A stretch of 46,801 bases of DNA from NCBI GenBank assembly GCA_024697025.1, contig JAILGH010000053.1:1-46801 (forward strand), written 5' to 3'. Made by a program: the position numbers and the translations under genes. Source of the stretch: Pseudobutyrivibrio sp. Lineage in GTDB: Bacteria > Bacillota > Clostridia > Lachnospirales > Lachnospiraceae. Under the pieces are notes generated by a model. The model was not told where the DNA came from, did not search any database, and saw only the letters and a program-made list of their open reading frames with translations. Of this stretch, positions 7,652 through 16,959 are shown piece by piece (positions within the stretch are counted from its first letter, which is position 1; each line of letters begins with the position of its first letter).

Positions 7652-8523
7652 GTTTTGACTATTTCTATGGAGAACAATCAGAGCAATTCGTGTTCTATCG
7701 AATTCCAAAAGTTTTCTATACAGATTCTAGATTTAGGCAGTTGTCCAGAGACGCCAGGACATTATATGGGTTGTTGCTTGATCGAGTGTCGTTGTCAGCT
7801 AAAAATGGCTGGTATGACGAGAAAGGTAGAGTTTATATCATTTATACCCTTCAGAGCGCCATGTCAGCTCTAAGCATATCTGATAAGACAGCAACCAAAC
7901 TGTTTGTAGAATTGGAAAATATAGGATTGATAGAACGCAAGAGACAGGGACAGGGCAAGCCAATAATTATATATGTGAAGAACTTTATGGACTCGGAGTT
8001 TTTACGATTACAGAAGAGCAAGGTTTACGATTCTGAGAATTCAGGTGCTACGAGTCAAGGCTCGGACATATTACGAGGTAATAATACTGATATTAATAAT
8101 ACTAAATATAGTGATACTGACTTCATTCTTTCTGAAAGAGAGGAGGAAAGGCGCGAATACAGGCAATATCTGGAGAAGCAACTGCAGATTGAATGGTTGA
8201 AGACACAGTATCCAGACGATGAAGCAATGATAGATGAAATATTTGAATTGATTTTGGATTCTATATGTACCACTAGTGAAGTGATTAGGATATCAGGAGA
8301 TGATAAGCCAGCAGCAGTAGTAAAGTCAGCATTTATGAAGCTGAATCACGAGCATATTATGTTTGTTCTCGATGGAATAAAAGAGAACAATACGAGAATT
8401 AAAAGCATTAAGTCTTATTTATTGGCATCCCTGTATAACGCGCCAATGACGATAAGTAATTACTATCGTGCTAGGGTTAACAATGATATGGCTACAGGAG
8501 CTTTAGTAGCCAGAAAGGAGTGA
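7648..8523 (+). CDS. RepA_N-type replication initiator, third copy
   Basis: 291 aa, a full-length paralogue of the protein at 2481. It has F-Y-RIPK near residue 18, TLYGLLLDRVSLSAKNGWYD, GQGKPIIIYVKNFM, a serine- and asparagine-rich linker, then the helical C-terminal domain ending LYNAPMTISNYYRARVNNDM, closely like the corresponding end at 2481. It heads the conjugation operon, coupled to the four-Cys gene before it and 5 bases from the PcfB-like gene after it. This position suggests that it links replication of the excised form to transfer. Confidence 0.87.
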   Translation: MSFDYFYGEQSEQFVFYRIPKVFYTDSRFRQLSRDARTLYGLLLDRVSLSAKNGWYDEKGRVYIIYTLQSAMSALSISDKTATKLFVELENIGLIERKRQGQGKPIIIYVKNFMDSEFLRLQKSKVYDSENSGATSQGSDILRGNNTDINNTKYSDTDFILSEREEERREYRQYLEKQLQIEWLKTQYPDDEAMIDEIFELILDSICTTSEVIRISGDDKPAAVVKSAFMKLNHEHIMFVLDGIKENNTRIKSIKSYLLASLYNAPMTISNYYRARVNNDMATGALVARKE

Positions 8524-8528
8524 GGTGA

Positions 8529-9017
8529 TTGCAGCAGGAGGTTGAGGAGAAATCAGTACAGTTTGCAGTGAGAACAGGCCAAATGTCAGCAAATGCATTG
8601 CTTAAATGCTTGATAGCTATAAAGCGTCATTTAGACGAGAAAATGAATAATAAAGCAATCACAGATGACAGGCCTCATGGCAGGCAATCTGTAAAAGATT
8701 TAATTGGCCAAGGAGACGGGGTTACCAGAGTTGATCTGGATAAAGAAGGGATTAGAGATTTTCATAAAATAGCAAAGAAGTATGGTGTAGACTATGCGAT
8801 TATCAAAGATAAAACAGTAGAGCCACCAGTCTATAATGTGTTTTTCAAGGCAAAGGATAAGGATGGTATAGATAAAGTTGTTTCTGAATATACCATGAAA
8901 TATCTCAATAAGCAGAAGCTGAGAAGTAGCGTACTTGCTAAGTTAGATAAATGCAAGGAGGCAGTAAAAGCAATGGCACAAAAAGCTGTTGAGAAGAGAA
9001 AGGAGCGAGCTAGATGA
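8529..9017 (+). CDS. PcfB/DUF3801-like conjugation protein
   Basis: 162 aa with a TTG start at 8529 behind AAGGAGTGAGG. The order SANALLKCLIAIKR, then DLDKEGIRDFHKIAKKYGVDYAI and VFFKAKDKDGIDKV fits the DUF3801/PcfB family. In pCF10, PcfB is a cytoplasmic partner of the coupling protein PcfC and relaxase. The Lys/Arg-rich C-terminus is typical. It overlaps the VirD4 gene by 4 bases, as expected for partners. Confidence 0.8.
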   Translation: MQQEVEEKSVQFAVRTGQMSANALLKCLIAIKRHLDEKMNNKAITDDRPHGRQSVKDLIGQGDGVTRVDLDKEGIRDFHKIAKKYGVDYAIIKDKTVEPPVYNVFFKAKDKDGIDKVVSEYTMKYLNKQKLRSSVLAKLDKCKEAVKAMAQKAVEKRKERAR

Positions 9018-10624
9018 TTTCGATAGATTCAATCCTTTCTAATCCAAGTCTAATGATAGGTCTAGCTGTTTTAGTGTTGATGTTTGGAGGCTTATTTATT
9101 ATGGATAAGCGTGAGAACAGGAAGAATTTCAAACATAAGGTAGAATATGGTTCCGCCAGGTGGGGCACAAAAAAGGATATAGAGCCGTTTGTAAACCCTG
9201 TATTTAAGGAGAATGTGATTCTTTCCCAAACAGAACAGCTAACAATGGAAAGCAGGCCTAAGAATCCAAAATATGCAAGAAATAAGAATGTTTTGGTAAC
9301 AGGAGGCTCAGGTTCAGGAAAAACAAGATTTGTTCTTAAACCCAATTTGCTTCAGATGCATTCTAGTTATGTGGTAACTGATCCAAAAGGAAATATTGTA
9401 AATGAATGCGGTAAGGCACTACTTGCAAATGGGTATGACCTGAAGGTGTTTAATACCATTAACTTCAAGAAAAGCATGAGGTATAACCCGTTTGAGTATA
9501 TTCATGGGGAGAAGGACATTCTGAAGCTTGTAAACACTCTAATAGCCAATACAAAAGGAGATGGAAAGGAAGGAGAGGAATTCTGGACCAAATGCGAAAA
9601 GATGCTTTATAGTGCCTTAATAGGCTATATCTACTATGAAGCACCAAAAGATGAGCAGAATTTCAATACCTTACTGGAGTTTTTAAATGCTATGGAGGTG
9701 AGGGAGGAAGATGAGAACTTTAAAAATGCAGTAGATTTGATGTTTGATGATTTGGAAAAGAAGAATCCGGAGCATTTTGCAGTAAGGCAATATAAGAAGT
9801 TCAAGCAAGGAGCCGGTAAAACAGCAAAATCTATATTGATTAGCTGCGGAGCCAGGTTATCACCATTTGATATCAAGGAGTTAAGGGATATTACAATGTA
9901 TGATGAGCTGGAGTTAGACCGATTAGGAGATAGGAAGACAGCTTTATTCATCATTATGTCGGATACAGACAACACTTTTAACTTTTTGATATCACTAATC
10001 TATTCGCAGCTCTTTAATTTGCTTTGTGAAAAGGCAGATGATGTATATGGGGGTAGATTACCAGTACATGTCCGCTGCTTAATCGATGAAGCGGCAAATA
10101 TTGGACAGATTCCAAACCTAGAAAAGCTAATGGCAACCATAAGATCCAGAGAGATTTCAGCCATGTTGGTGCTTCAGACGAAGTCGCAGCTGAAAGCACT
10201 CTATAAGGATAATGCAGAGACAATCGAAGGTAACTGCGATTGTCAGATATTCTTAGGAGGTTCAGAAAAGAATACGCTGAAAGATCTAACTGAGATATTA
10301 GGCAAGGAAACAATTGATTATTACAATGTTAGCGAAGCCAGGGGAAATAATCCATCGTATAGTACAAACTATCAAAAGCTTGGAAAAGACCTTATGAGCA
10401 TGGATGAGCTGGCTGTAATGGATGGAAATAAGTGTATTGTAAGAGTTAGAGGAGTGCGTCCGTTTATTTCGGATAAATATGATTTAACTAACCACCCTAA
10501 TTTCCATCAAACGGCAGATTATGACCGTAAAAATTGGTTAGATATAGGAAAATATCTTAAAAACAGGAAAAACTTAATATTGAAACCAGATGACATGTAT
10601 GAAGTCATCGAAATCACTGATTAA
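9014..10624 (+). CDS. virD4: VirD4/TraG-type coupling ATPase
   Basis: 536 aa. One N-terminal membrane helix (about 8-28), then the ATPase domain: Walker A GGSGSGKTRF (about 97-106), a conserved DPKGN, and a Walker B-type CLIDEAANIGQIPNLEKL (about 356-373) followed by the Arg-rich SREISAMLVLQ stretch. It links the relaxase-DNA complex to the secretion channel and drives DNA transfer. It is short because, as in Tn1549 relatives, there is only one clear membrane helix. Followed by a terminator. Confidence 0.95.
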   Translation: MISIDSILSNPSLMIGLAVLVLMFGGLFIMDKRENRKNFKHKVEYGSARWGTKKDIEPFVNPVFKENVILSQTEQLTMESRPKNPKYARNKNVLVTGGSGSGKTRFVLKPNLLQMHSSYVVTDPKGNIVNECGKALLANGYDLKVFNTINFKKSMRYNPFEYIHGEKDILKLVNTLIANTKGDGKEGEEFWTKCEKMLYSALIGYIYYEAPKDEQNFNTLLEFLNAMEVREEDENFKNAVDLMFDDLEKKNPEHFAVRQYKKFKQGAGKTAKSILISCGARLSPFDIKELRDITMYDELELDRLGDRKTALFIIMSDTDNTFNFLISLIYSQLFNLLCEKADDVYGGRLPVHVRCLIDEAANIGQIPNLEKLMATIRSREISAMLVLQTKSQLKALYKDNAETIEGNCDCQIFLGGSEKNTLKDLTEILGKETIDYYNVSEARGNNPSYSTNYQKLGKDLMSMDELAVMDGNKCIVRVRGVRPFISDKYDLTNHPNFHQTADYDRKNWLDIGKYLKNRKNLILKPDDMYEVIEITD

Positions 10625-10656
10625 AGGGCTCTTTAGCATTAGCTAGAGGGTCTTTT
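10623..10656 (+). terminator. Terminator after virD4
   Basis: A 15-bp stem with several G-T wobbles (10623-10637 with 10642-10656), ATTA loop; the T-run is part of the 3' arm. It starts at the virD4 stop and separates it from the Maff2 gene. Confidence 0.65.
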
Positions 10657-10756
10657 ATTATGCGCGCATATAGCTGGTATCAGTCGACGGATATCAGCAA
10701 GTAAAAGAACTATCAACAAACTATAAGCATGATTTAATTTTAGGAGGATAACATTT

Positions 10757-10969
10757 ATGGGATTTTTTACAACAGCAATCGGAACACTTCAGACACTCGT
10801 AATCGCACTTGGTGCAGGTCTTGGTATTTGGGGAGCAATTAACCTTATGGAAGGTTACGGCTCAGACAACCCAGGTGCTAAATCACAAGGGATGAAACAG
10901 CTAATGGCTGGCGCTGGTGTAGGCGTAATTGGTGTAACACTCGTTCCACAGCTTTCTAGCTTGTTCTAA
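10757..10969 (+). CDS. Maff2 family small membrane protein, possible VirB2-like pilin
   Basis: 70 aa with two hydrophobic helices (about 4-27 and 48-66) around a polar loop GYGSDNPGAKSQGMKQ. This matches the Maff2 family of mobile elements and the size and topology of VirB2/TrbC pilins after processing. Codons are unusually biased to GGT, CTT and GTA, suggesting high expression. It stands alone between two terminators with a strong TAGGAGG site, as expected for a subunit needed in excess. The pilin role is inference. Confidence 0.8.
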   Translation: MGFFTTAIGTLQTLVIALGAGLGIWGAINLMEGYGSDNPGAKSQGMKQLMAGAGVGVIGVTLVPQLSSLF

Positions 10970-10985
10970 GAGCTAGATAGTGTAA

Positions 10986-11016
10986 GGGCTCCAGAGTAAT
11001 CTGGGGCCTATTTTTT
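10986..11016 (+). terminator. Terminator after Maff2 gene
   Basis: A 10-bp stem (10986-10995 with 11000-11009), GTAA loop, then TTTTTT from 11011. It may be partial, allowing high Maff2 mRNA with lower downstream transcription. Confidence 0.8.
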
Positions 11017-11031
11017 AGAAAGGAGGAACGA

Positions 11032-11904
11032 ATGGATAGTTTACTAGAATCCTTTACCGAATATTGGAAGGATAATTTGATAGATGGAATCATGGAAATA
11101 ATGGCTCAGGTATTTGTTGGTATGAATAATCAGGTAGGAACTATAGCAGATAATGTTGGCCAAACTCCATCAGAATTCATGCCTGAGGTTTTCAATCTAA
11201 TAAGAACTCTGTCAGAGAACGTAATTATGCCAATAGCGGGAATTATTCTAACTTTTATAGCTTGTTATGAGCTGATTCAGCTGGTGATTTCACATAACAA
11301 CCTAGCAAATTTTGAAACATGGATCTTCTTTAAATGGATTTTTAAGACGTTCGTTGCAGTAGAGCTTATTACGCATACCTTTGACTTTACGATGGCTATA
11401 TTTGATGTGGCTCAACATGTGGTTCAACAAAGTGGAGGTGTGATTACGCAGCAAACAGAAATCAGAATGGTAGAAGCTTGGAACTTTAGAGAAACGCTTC
11501 AATCAATGGATGTAATGGAACTACTTGGTATATATCTACAATGCAACATTATTAGAACAGCAGCTTACATCTTATCGTTGTTGATATTCGTAATAATCAA
11601 TGGACGAATGATTCAAATTTATTTGATGGTAAGCTTAGCCCCAATTCCATTTTCTACATTTGGAAATAAAGAGCAGAGCTTGATGGGACAGAATTATGTA
11701 AAGAGCTTGTTTGCACTTGGATTCCAAGGATTTTTGATTATGGTTTGCGTAGGAATATATGCGGTATTAATTCAAGATATCGCTTTAGCATCAGCAGATG
11801 ATATTGCTGGAACATTATGGATGGCATTAGGTTATACGGTCTTATTGGCATATACGCTATTCAAGACAGATGATATTTCAAGGTCGATATTACATGCACA
11901 TTAA
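11032..11904 (+). CDS. virB6: VirB6-like channel protein
   Basis: 290 aa integral membrane protein with about six hydrophobic segments (about 55-85, 105-125, 170-200, 205-220, 230-255, 262-285), preceded by a soluble amphipathic N-terminus. Its position between Maff2 and PrgI is that of the TrbL/VirB6-like inner-membrane channel subunit in Tn1549-type systems. It starts after AAAGGAGGAACGA. The conserved middle segment NGRMIQIYLMVSLAPIPF, with the PIPF turn, is characteristic of this group. Confidence 0.88.
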   Translation: MDSLLESFTEYWKDNLIDGIMEIMAQVFVGMNNQVGTIADNVGQTPSEFMPEVFNLIRTLSENVIMPIAGIILTFIACYELIQLVISHNNLANFETWIFFKWIFKTFVAVELITHTFDFTMAIFDVAQHVVQQSGGVITQQTEIRMVEAWNFRETLQSMDVMELLGIYLQCNIIRTAAYILSLLIFVIINGRMIQIYLMVSLAPIPFSTFGNKEQSLMGQNYVKSLFALGFQGFLIMVCVGIYAVLIQDIALASADDIAGTLWMALGYTVLLAYTLFKTDDISRSILHAH

Positions 11905-11918
11905 GAGGAGGTGAGAAC

Positions 11919-12284
11919 GTGGCAGCATCGTATATAAGCGTTCCAAGAGATCTTACTAAAGTTAAGAGTAAGGTCTTTTTTAATATGACAAAACGTCAGC
12001 TGATTTGTTTTACGTTGGCTTTATTGGTGGGGCTACCGTCATTCTATTTGATGAAATCTGTTGTGGCAGTGAATACAGCAGTTATGGGAATGATGGTAGT
12101 GATGATGCCTTTTTTCTTTTTGGCAATGTACGAAAAGAATGGACAGCCTTTAGAGGTGATCATAGGGCATTTGATTAGGAGCCAGATAATCAGGCCAAAA
12201 ATCAGATGCTACAAGACAAAAAACTATTATGCAGCCATTGAAAAGGAAGCAGCTAGATTAGAGGAGGAAAAGAAGTGTTTATAA
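11919..12284 (+). CDS. prgI: PrgI family membrane protein (VirB3-like)
   Basis: 121 aa with a GTG start 8 bases after AGAGGAGG. The N-terminal YISVPRDLTKVKSKVFFNMT leads into two membrane helices (about 30-47 and 52-70), which is the PrgI pattern; PrgI is the VirB3-like partner of VirB4 in Gram-positive systems. The last 10 bases overlap the start of virB4, so the two are translationally coupled. Confidence 0.9.
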   Translation: MAASYISVPRDLTKVKSKVFFNMTKRQLICFTLALLVGLPSFYLMKSVVAVNTAVMGMMVVMMPFFFLAMYEKNGQPLEVIIGHLIRSQIIRPKIRCYKTKNYYAAIEKEAARLEEEKKCL

Positions 12285-14602
12285 ACAAGAAAAAGGAAAT
12301 TACAGCCCAGGATACAATTCCATTTCAGAGAATGTTTAGAGATGGAATTTGCCGTGTAAGCAATGATTATTACACAAAGACGATTCAGTTTCAGGATATT
12401 AACTATCAACTTGCTCAACAAGAGGATAAAACAGAGATATTCACTGAGTGGTGTAGCTTTTTAAATTACTTTGATAGTTCAGTAAGCTTTGAGTTTAGCT
12501 TTTTGAATACAACAATAGATGCAGATGATTTCAAAGGAAGACTTGCTATCAAGCATCAATCAGATGGCTTTGATGATGTCAGAGATGAATATACCGGAAT
12601 CCTTTTACATCAGATGGAAGCTGGAAACAATGGACTTGTTAAGACCAAGTATCTTACATTTGGAATTCATGCAAAGTCTATCAAGGAGGCCAAGCCTAGA
12701 CTTATACATCAGGAGCTTTCAATCTTGAATAACTTCAAGAGAATTGGAGTACAAGCCAAGACTCTGAATGGTGAAGAGAGATTAGCCCTTATGCATGAGA
12801 TGATGCATATTGGTGATGATGCCAAGTTCTCAATTGATTGGGATAAGTTGGTAGAGAGTGGTATGTCAGTAAAGGATAAAATCGCTCCAAGCAGCTTTGA
12901 ATTCAAGAATGGAAGAGTCTTTACGATGGGTGATTTGTATTGTGCTACAAGCTTTCTATCAATCGATGCATCTGATATTAGCGATAGAATGCTTGCTGAT
13001 ATGCTCGATACAGAATCAAGCCAGATTATTACAATGCATATCCAGTCAATTGATCAGAATAAAGCAATTAAGACAATCAAGCATACAATCACAGAGCTTG
13101 ATAGAAGCAAGATTGAGGAGCAAAAGAAGGCGGTAAGAAGTGGTTATGATATGGACATTATCCCATCTGATCTTGCAACTTATGGACGAGATGCGAAGGA
13201 ACTTCTTAAGGAGCTTCAGTCTCAGAATGAGAGAATGTTTCTGCTTACCTTTATTGTTATGAATACAGGAAAGACAAAGGAAGAGTTAGAGAATAATGTA
13301 TTCCAGACAAAGTCCATAGCTCAGAAGCATAACTGCAATCTTATTAGATTAGACTTTCAGCAGGAGGATGGAGTGATGAGCTGCCTTCCACTTGCCCAGA
13401 ATCTTATTGAGATTCAGAGAGGAATGACAACAAGCTCAACAGCTATATTTGTTCCATTCACCACACAGGAACTATTCCACACAAAGGATGAAAGCCTTTA
13501 CTATGGTCTTAATGCTCTTTCTAATAACCTTATTATGGTAGATAGAAAGGCTCTTAAGAATCCAAACGGCCTGATTTTAGGAACACCTGGATCTGGTAAA
13601 TCATTTAGTGCTAAGCGAGAGATTGTGAATTGCTTTTTAGTAACTGACGATGACATTATCATTTCAGATCCAGAGTCTGAGTACAGTGCATTAGTACAGA
13701 GATTAGGCGGCCAGGTAGTAAAGATTAGGCCTACATCAGAGCATTTCATAAATCCAATGGACATTAATATGAACTATTCGGATGATGATAATCCGGTAGC
13801 TCTTAAGGCAGATTTCATTTTGTCATTATGCGAGCTTATTGTTGGGGCAAAGGAAGGTTTAAAGCCAGTTGAAAAGACTGTCATTGATAGATGCACGAAA
13901 AAGATTTATCAGCAGTATTTTGAGGATCCTAGACCAGAAAAGATGCCAATACTTCAGGATTTATACAATGAGCTTTTAGCTCAGCAGGAGATAGAGGCAA
14001 AGCATGTAGCTCAGGCTCTTGAAATCTATGTTACTGGTTCACTAAACGTATTTAATCATAGAACTAATGTAAAGCTTTCAAATCGATTGGTTTGCTATGA
14101 CATTAAGGACTTAGGCAAGCAGCTTAAAAAGCTAGGAATGCTTGTTGTTCAGGATCAGGTGTGGGGACGAGTAACAGAAAATAGATACCAGGGTAAATCT
14201 ACAAGATACTACATGGATGAAATGCACTTATTGCTTCGAGAAGAGCAGACTGCAGCATACACAGTAGAAATTTGGAAGCGATTTAGAAAATGGGGAGGTA
14301 TTCCAACTGGTATCACTCAGAACATTAAGGATTTCTTAGCTTCAAAGGAAGTAGAGAATATCTTTGAGAACTCAGATTTCATATATATGCTTAATCAGGC
14401 TGTAGGAGATAGAGCAATTTTATCTAAGCAGTTAAATATAAGCCCTCATCAGCTTTCGTACGTAACACATTCGGGAGCAGGTGAAGGGCTTATTTTCTAT
14501 GGAAACGTGATACTGCCATTTGTTGATCGTTTTCCACAGGACACAGAGTTGTATAGCATCATGACCACTAAGCTTAACGAGGTGGTTCAGGAAAAGGAGT
14601 AA
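12275..14602 (+). CDS. virB4: VirB4-type secretion ATPase
   Basis: 775 aa with a GTG start. The N-terminal half is the VirB4-specific domain. The C-terminal RecA-like ATPase has Walker A GTPGSGKSF (about 436-444), Walker B-like YYMDEMHLLL (about 645-654) and the conserved GIPTGITQNIKD (about 670-681). It powers assembly of and transport through the mating channel with VirB6 and VirD4. Length and domain order are normal. Codon use is biased to CTT, AAG and GAT relative to the cargo. Confidence 0.95.
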   Translation: MFINKKKEITAQDTIPFQRMFRDGICRVSNDYYTKTIQFQDINYQLAQQEDKTEIFTEWCSFLNYFDSSVSFEFSFLNTTIDADDFKGRLAIKHQSDGFDDVRDEYTGILLHQMEAGNNGLVKTKYLTFGIHAKSIKEAKPRLIHQELSILNNFKRIGVQAKTLNGEERLALMHEMMHIGDDAKFSIDWDKLVESGMSVKDKIAPSSFEFKNGRVFTMGDLYCATSFLSIDASDISDRMLADMLDTESSQIITMHIQSIDQNKAIKTIKHTITELDRSKIEEQKKAVRSGYDMDIIPSDLATYGRDAKELLKELQSQNERMFLLTFIVMNTGKTKEELENNVFQTKSIAQKHNCNLIRLDFQQEDGVMSCLPLAQNLIEIQRGMTTSSTAIFVPFTTQELFHTKDESLYYGLNALSNNLIMVDRKALKNPNGLILGTPGSGKSFSAKREIVNCFLVTDDDIIISDPESEYSALVQRLGGQVVKIRPTSEHFINPMDINMNYSDDDNPVALKADFILSLCELIVGAKEGLKPVEKTVIDRCTKKIYQQYFEDPRPEKMPILQDLYNELLAQQEIEAKHVAQALEIYVTGSLNVFNHRTNVKLSNRLVCYDIKDLGKQLKKLGMLVVQDQVWGRVTENRYQGKSTRYYMDEMHLLLREEQTAAYTVEIWKRFRKWGGIPTGITQNIKDFLASKEVENIFENSDFIYMLNQAVGDRAILSKQLNISPHQLSYVTHSGAGEGLIFYGNVILPFVDRFPQDTELYSIMTTKLNEVVQEKE

Positions 14603-14605
14603 CGC

Positions 14606-15970
14606 ATGAAAAATAAGCTTAAAGATAGTAGCCAAGCTGCAATTAAATATGGGGATAAGCTGTCAAAGAAGGCCACGAAAGTGGAAGGTGATGAGGGTGG
14701 GAATAGCAGCGATGAAGCAGTAGAGGAGGGTATCTCTACTGCAGAGTCGATTGCGGGTAAGGCTGAGCAGCGAAAGAGAATACAACGTCAGAATGCGAAG
14801 AAACTAAGAAAGCAAAAGGAGAAGGAAGAGGCCAGCTCACGCTTTAGCCCTACAAAAAGATTTGTAGATAAGTCGGGGGCAGACATAGCAGAAACTATTA
14901 AGGAGCGCATAGAGGAGTTCACGCAAGAACATCCAATAATAGCAATTCTTACAGTAGTACTTGCTCTATTAATCATTTTTATAGTGACTAACTTCAATGG
15001 ATGCACAGCTATGATGTCCAATTTTGCAACTGTAACAATGGATTGCTCTTATACAGCCAATGATAGAGATATTTTAGCAGTAGAAAGCAAATATCGAGCA
15101 TATGAAAAAGCATTGCAAAAGAAGATAGATAAAGTTGAAACAGATAATCCTGGTTATGATGAATATCGTTATAACGTAGAAGGTATAGGACATGATCCAT
15201 TTGAGCTAGCTGCACTGCTTACGGTTTTGTATGAGGATTACACTATAGCAGAAGTAAAAGAAATGATACCAACGATATTTAATTACCAGTATGACTACTC
15301 TACACGAAGAATTGTAGAAGTAAGGTATAGGACAGTTATTGGAGAAGATGGAGAACCAGAGACTGAATCTTATAACTATTACATCCTGCAGGTTACATTG
15401 AAAAACAATGGAATTAGCAAAGCAAAAGAAGCGCTGGTAACAGATGAAGAGAAGTCTGAGAGATATGATGTAGTGCTTTCTATGAAAGGAAATAAGCCTG
15501 ATATATTCGGAGATAACATCTATAGCTTAGATGAGATTACTGAAGAATATGAGGATTATGATGTCCCTGCAGAGTATTTAAACAGTGAGCAGTTTGCAAA
15601 TATGCTTAATGAGGGAGAGAAGTATCTAGGATATCCGTATGTATGGGGCGGTTCTAATCCGTCAGAAAGCTTTGATTGCTCAGGCTTTGTAAGCTATGTA
15701 ATTAACCATTGCGGTAATGGATGGAATGTTGGAAGACAAACAGCAAATGGATTGAAGAATGCTACAGCTAGAGTAAAGCCATCAGATGTGCAAGCTGGAG
15801 ATTTGATTTTCTTCAAGGGGACGTACAGTACAAGTGGTGCTAGCCATGTTGGAATTGTAGTTGATCCAGTAAACAAAATAATGCTTCATTGTGGTTCGCC
15901 TATTCAGTATGCAAGCTATGACACTTCATATTGGCGAGCCCATTTTTATTGTTACGGAAGAATTCATTAA
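14606..15970 (+). CDS. CD1108-type NlpC/P60 cell-wall hydrolase
   Basis: 454 aa. A charged cytoplasmic N-terminus (1-110) is followed by one membrane helix (about 113-131), an extracellular region and a C-terminal NlpC/P60 domain (about 335-454) with PYVWGGSNPSESFDCSGFVS (catalytic Cys), SHVGIVV (His) and a following HCG. It replaces the VirB1 lysozyme, cutting peptidoglycan to let the channel through; the family is called CD1108 in C. difficile CTns. It starts 3 bases after virB4. Confidence 0.92.
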   Translation: MKNKLKDSSQAAIKYGDKLSKKATKVEGDEGGNSSDEAVEEGISTAESIAGKAEQRKRIQRQNAKKLRKQKEKEEASSRFSPTKRFVDKSGADIAETIKERIEEFTQEHPIIAILTVVLALLIIFIVTNFNGCTAMMSNFATVTMDCSYTANDRDILAVESKYRAYEKALQKKIDKVETDNPGYDEYRYNVEGIGHDPFELAALLTVLYEDYTIAEVKEMIPTIFNYQYDYSTRRIVEVRYRTVIGEDGEPETESYNYYILQVTLKNNGISKAKEALVTDEEKSERYDVVLSMKGNKPDIFGDNIYSLDEITEEYEDYDVPAEYLNSEQFANMLNEGEKYLGYPYVWGGSNPSESFDCSGFVSYVINHCGNGWNVGRQTANGLKNATARVKPSDVQAGDLIFFKGTYSTSGASHVGIVVDPVNKIMLHCGSPIQYASYDTSYWRAHFYCYGRIH

Positions 15971-15986
15971 AGAGGAGGATATGCGA

Positions 15987-16274
15987 ATGTATGAAAGATT
16001 AGATAGGCTTCGCGGTGAAGTGGAGCGTCTAAAGAAAAAGGTGGAGGATGACAAGAACAGACTTAAGGCAGCAGAACAGCGATTGAAAAATGCTGAAAAT
16101 GCACAGATTATCGCAGACGTTGGAGCTTTAAATCTTAGCCCAGAACAGTTGGCTCAGTTCCTGCAGATGGTGCAGCAGGGGGAGAACGGAAAGGTTTCTA
16201 CTGAGCCAGAACAGGACCCAGCTGAAATTGAAGAAGATGATTACCTAGAGGAAGAGGAGAATGATTATGAATAA
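15987..16274 (+). CDS. DUF4315 family protein
   Basis: 95 aa from ATG 15987. A strong coiled coil (about 1-40, YERLDRLRGEVERLKKKVED) is followed by a segment NLSPEQLAQFLQMVQQG and a very acidic tail. This is DUF4315, always found next to DUF4366 in Tn1549-type elements; function unknown. An in-frame ATG at 15981 is only 2 bases from the AGAGGAGG site, so 15987 is preferred. It overlaps the next gene by 8 bases. Confidence 0.82.
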   Translation: MYERLDRLRGEVERLKKKVEDDKNRLKAAEQRLKNAENAQIIADVGALNLSPEQLAQFLQMVQQGENGKVSTEPEQDPAEIEEDDYLEEEENDYE

Positions 16275-16959
16275 GATGAAGATTGCAGCAGTAACAACAG
16301 CTTTAATGGTGGCAGCAACACCAATGACAGCCTTTGCATATTATGACGAGGCAGAAGCAGAGGAAATAGAAATTGTTAATGAGGTGGAAGAATCTACACC
16401 TGAATATGTGGAAATCGAGGACACAGAATCAGATGAAGTAGAGGATGAAGAGTGGGGGCCACTTACACCAGATGGAAACATGGAACTGGTAGATGATTAT
16501 GGAAGTATTGAGGCCGGTGGAAAGCAATTTGTCACTGTAACAACAAAGAATGGCAATTACTTCTATCTCATTATTGATAGAGATGAGGATGGGAATGAAA
16601 AGGTACATTTCCTTAATCAGGTTGATGAAGCAGACTTACTTGCCTTAATGGATGACGATGAAAAGGAGGTCTATGAGGAGTCAAAAGAGGAAGTAGAAAA
16701 AATTGTCGCTGAAGAGGAGGAAGAGACAGAAGAAGTTGTAGAAGTGCCAGAAAAGAACAATAAGTTGAGTGGCATTATGGCACTTACTCTAATCGGTACA
16801 ATTGGCGGTATTGCGGGATATTTCTACTTTAAGAATAAGAAGAAAGAAAAGACAAACAGGACAGCTGAGTTTGATCCAGATTTAGACTATGAAGAGGAGG
16901 ATATTCTCGATTCCATTCCTCAGGAGGAAGACGATGGAGAAGAAGGAGACCAGGAATAA
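16267..16959 (+). CDS. DUF4366 (CD1107 family) membrane protein
   Basis: 230 aa. An N-terminal signal peptide (about 1-23, ending TAFAYY), an acidic extracellular region with a DUF4366 core (GPLTPDGNMELVDD, then GKQFVTVTTKNGNYFYLIID), a membrane helix near 170-190 (IMALTLIGTIGGIAGYFYF), then a basic/acidic cytoplasmic tail. It is probably a surface part of the mating channel. ATG 16267 is 7 bases from AGGAG; ATG 16261 is too close. Its 3' end overlaps mobC by 26 bases. Confidence 0.85.
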   Translation: MNKMKIAAVTTALMVAATPMTAFAYYDEAEAEEIEIVNEVEESTPEYVEIEDTESDEVEDEEWGPLTPDGNMELVDDYGSIEAGGKQFVTVTTKNGNYFYLIIDRDEDGNEKVHFLNQVDEADLLALMDDDEKEVYEESKEEVEKIVAEEEEETEEVVEVPEKNNKLSGIMALTLIGTIGGIAGYFYFKNKKKEKTNRTAEFDPDLDYEEEDILDSIPQEEDDGEEGDQE

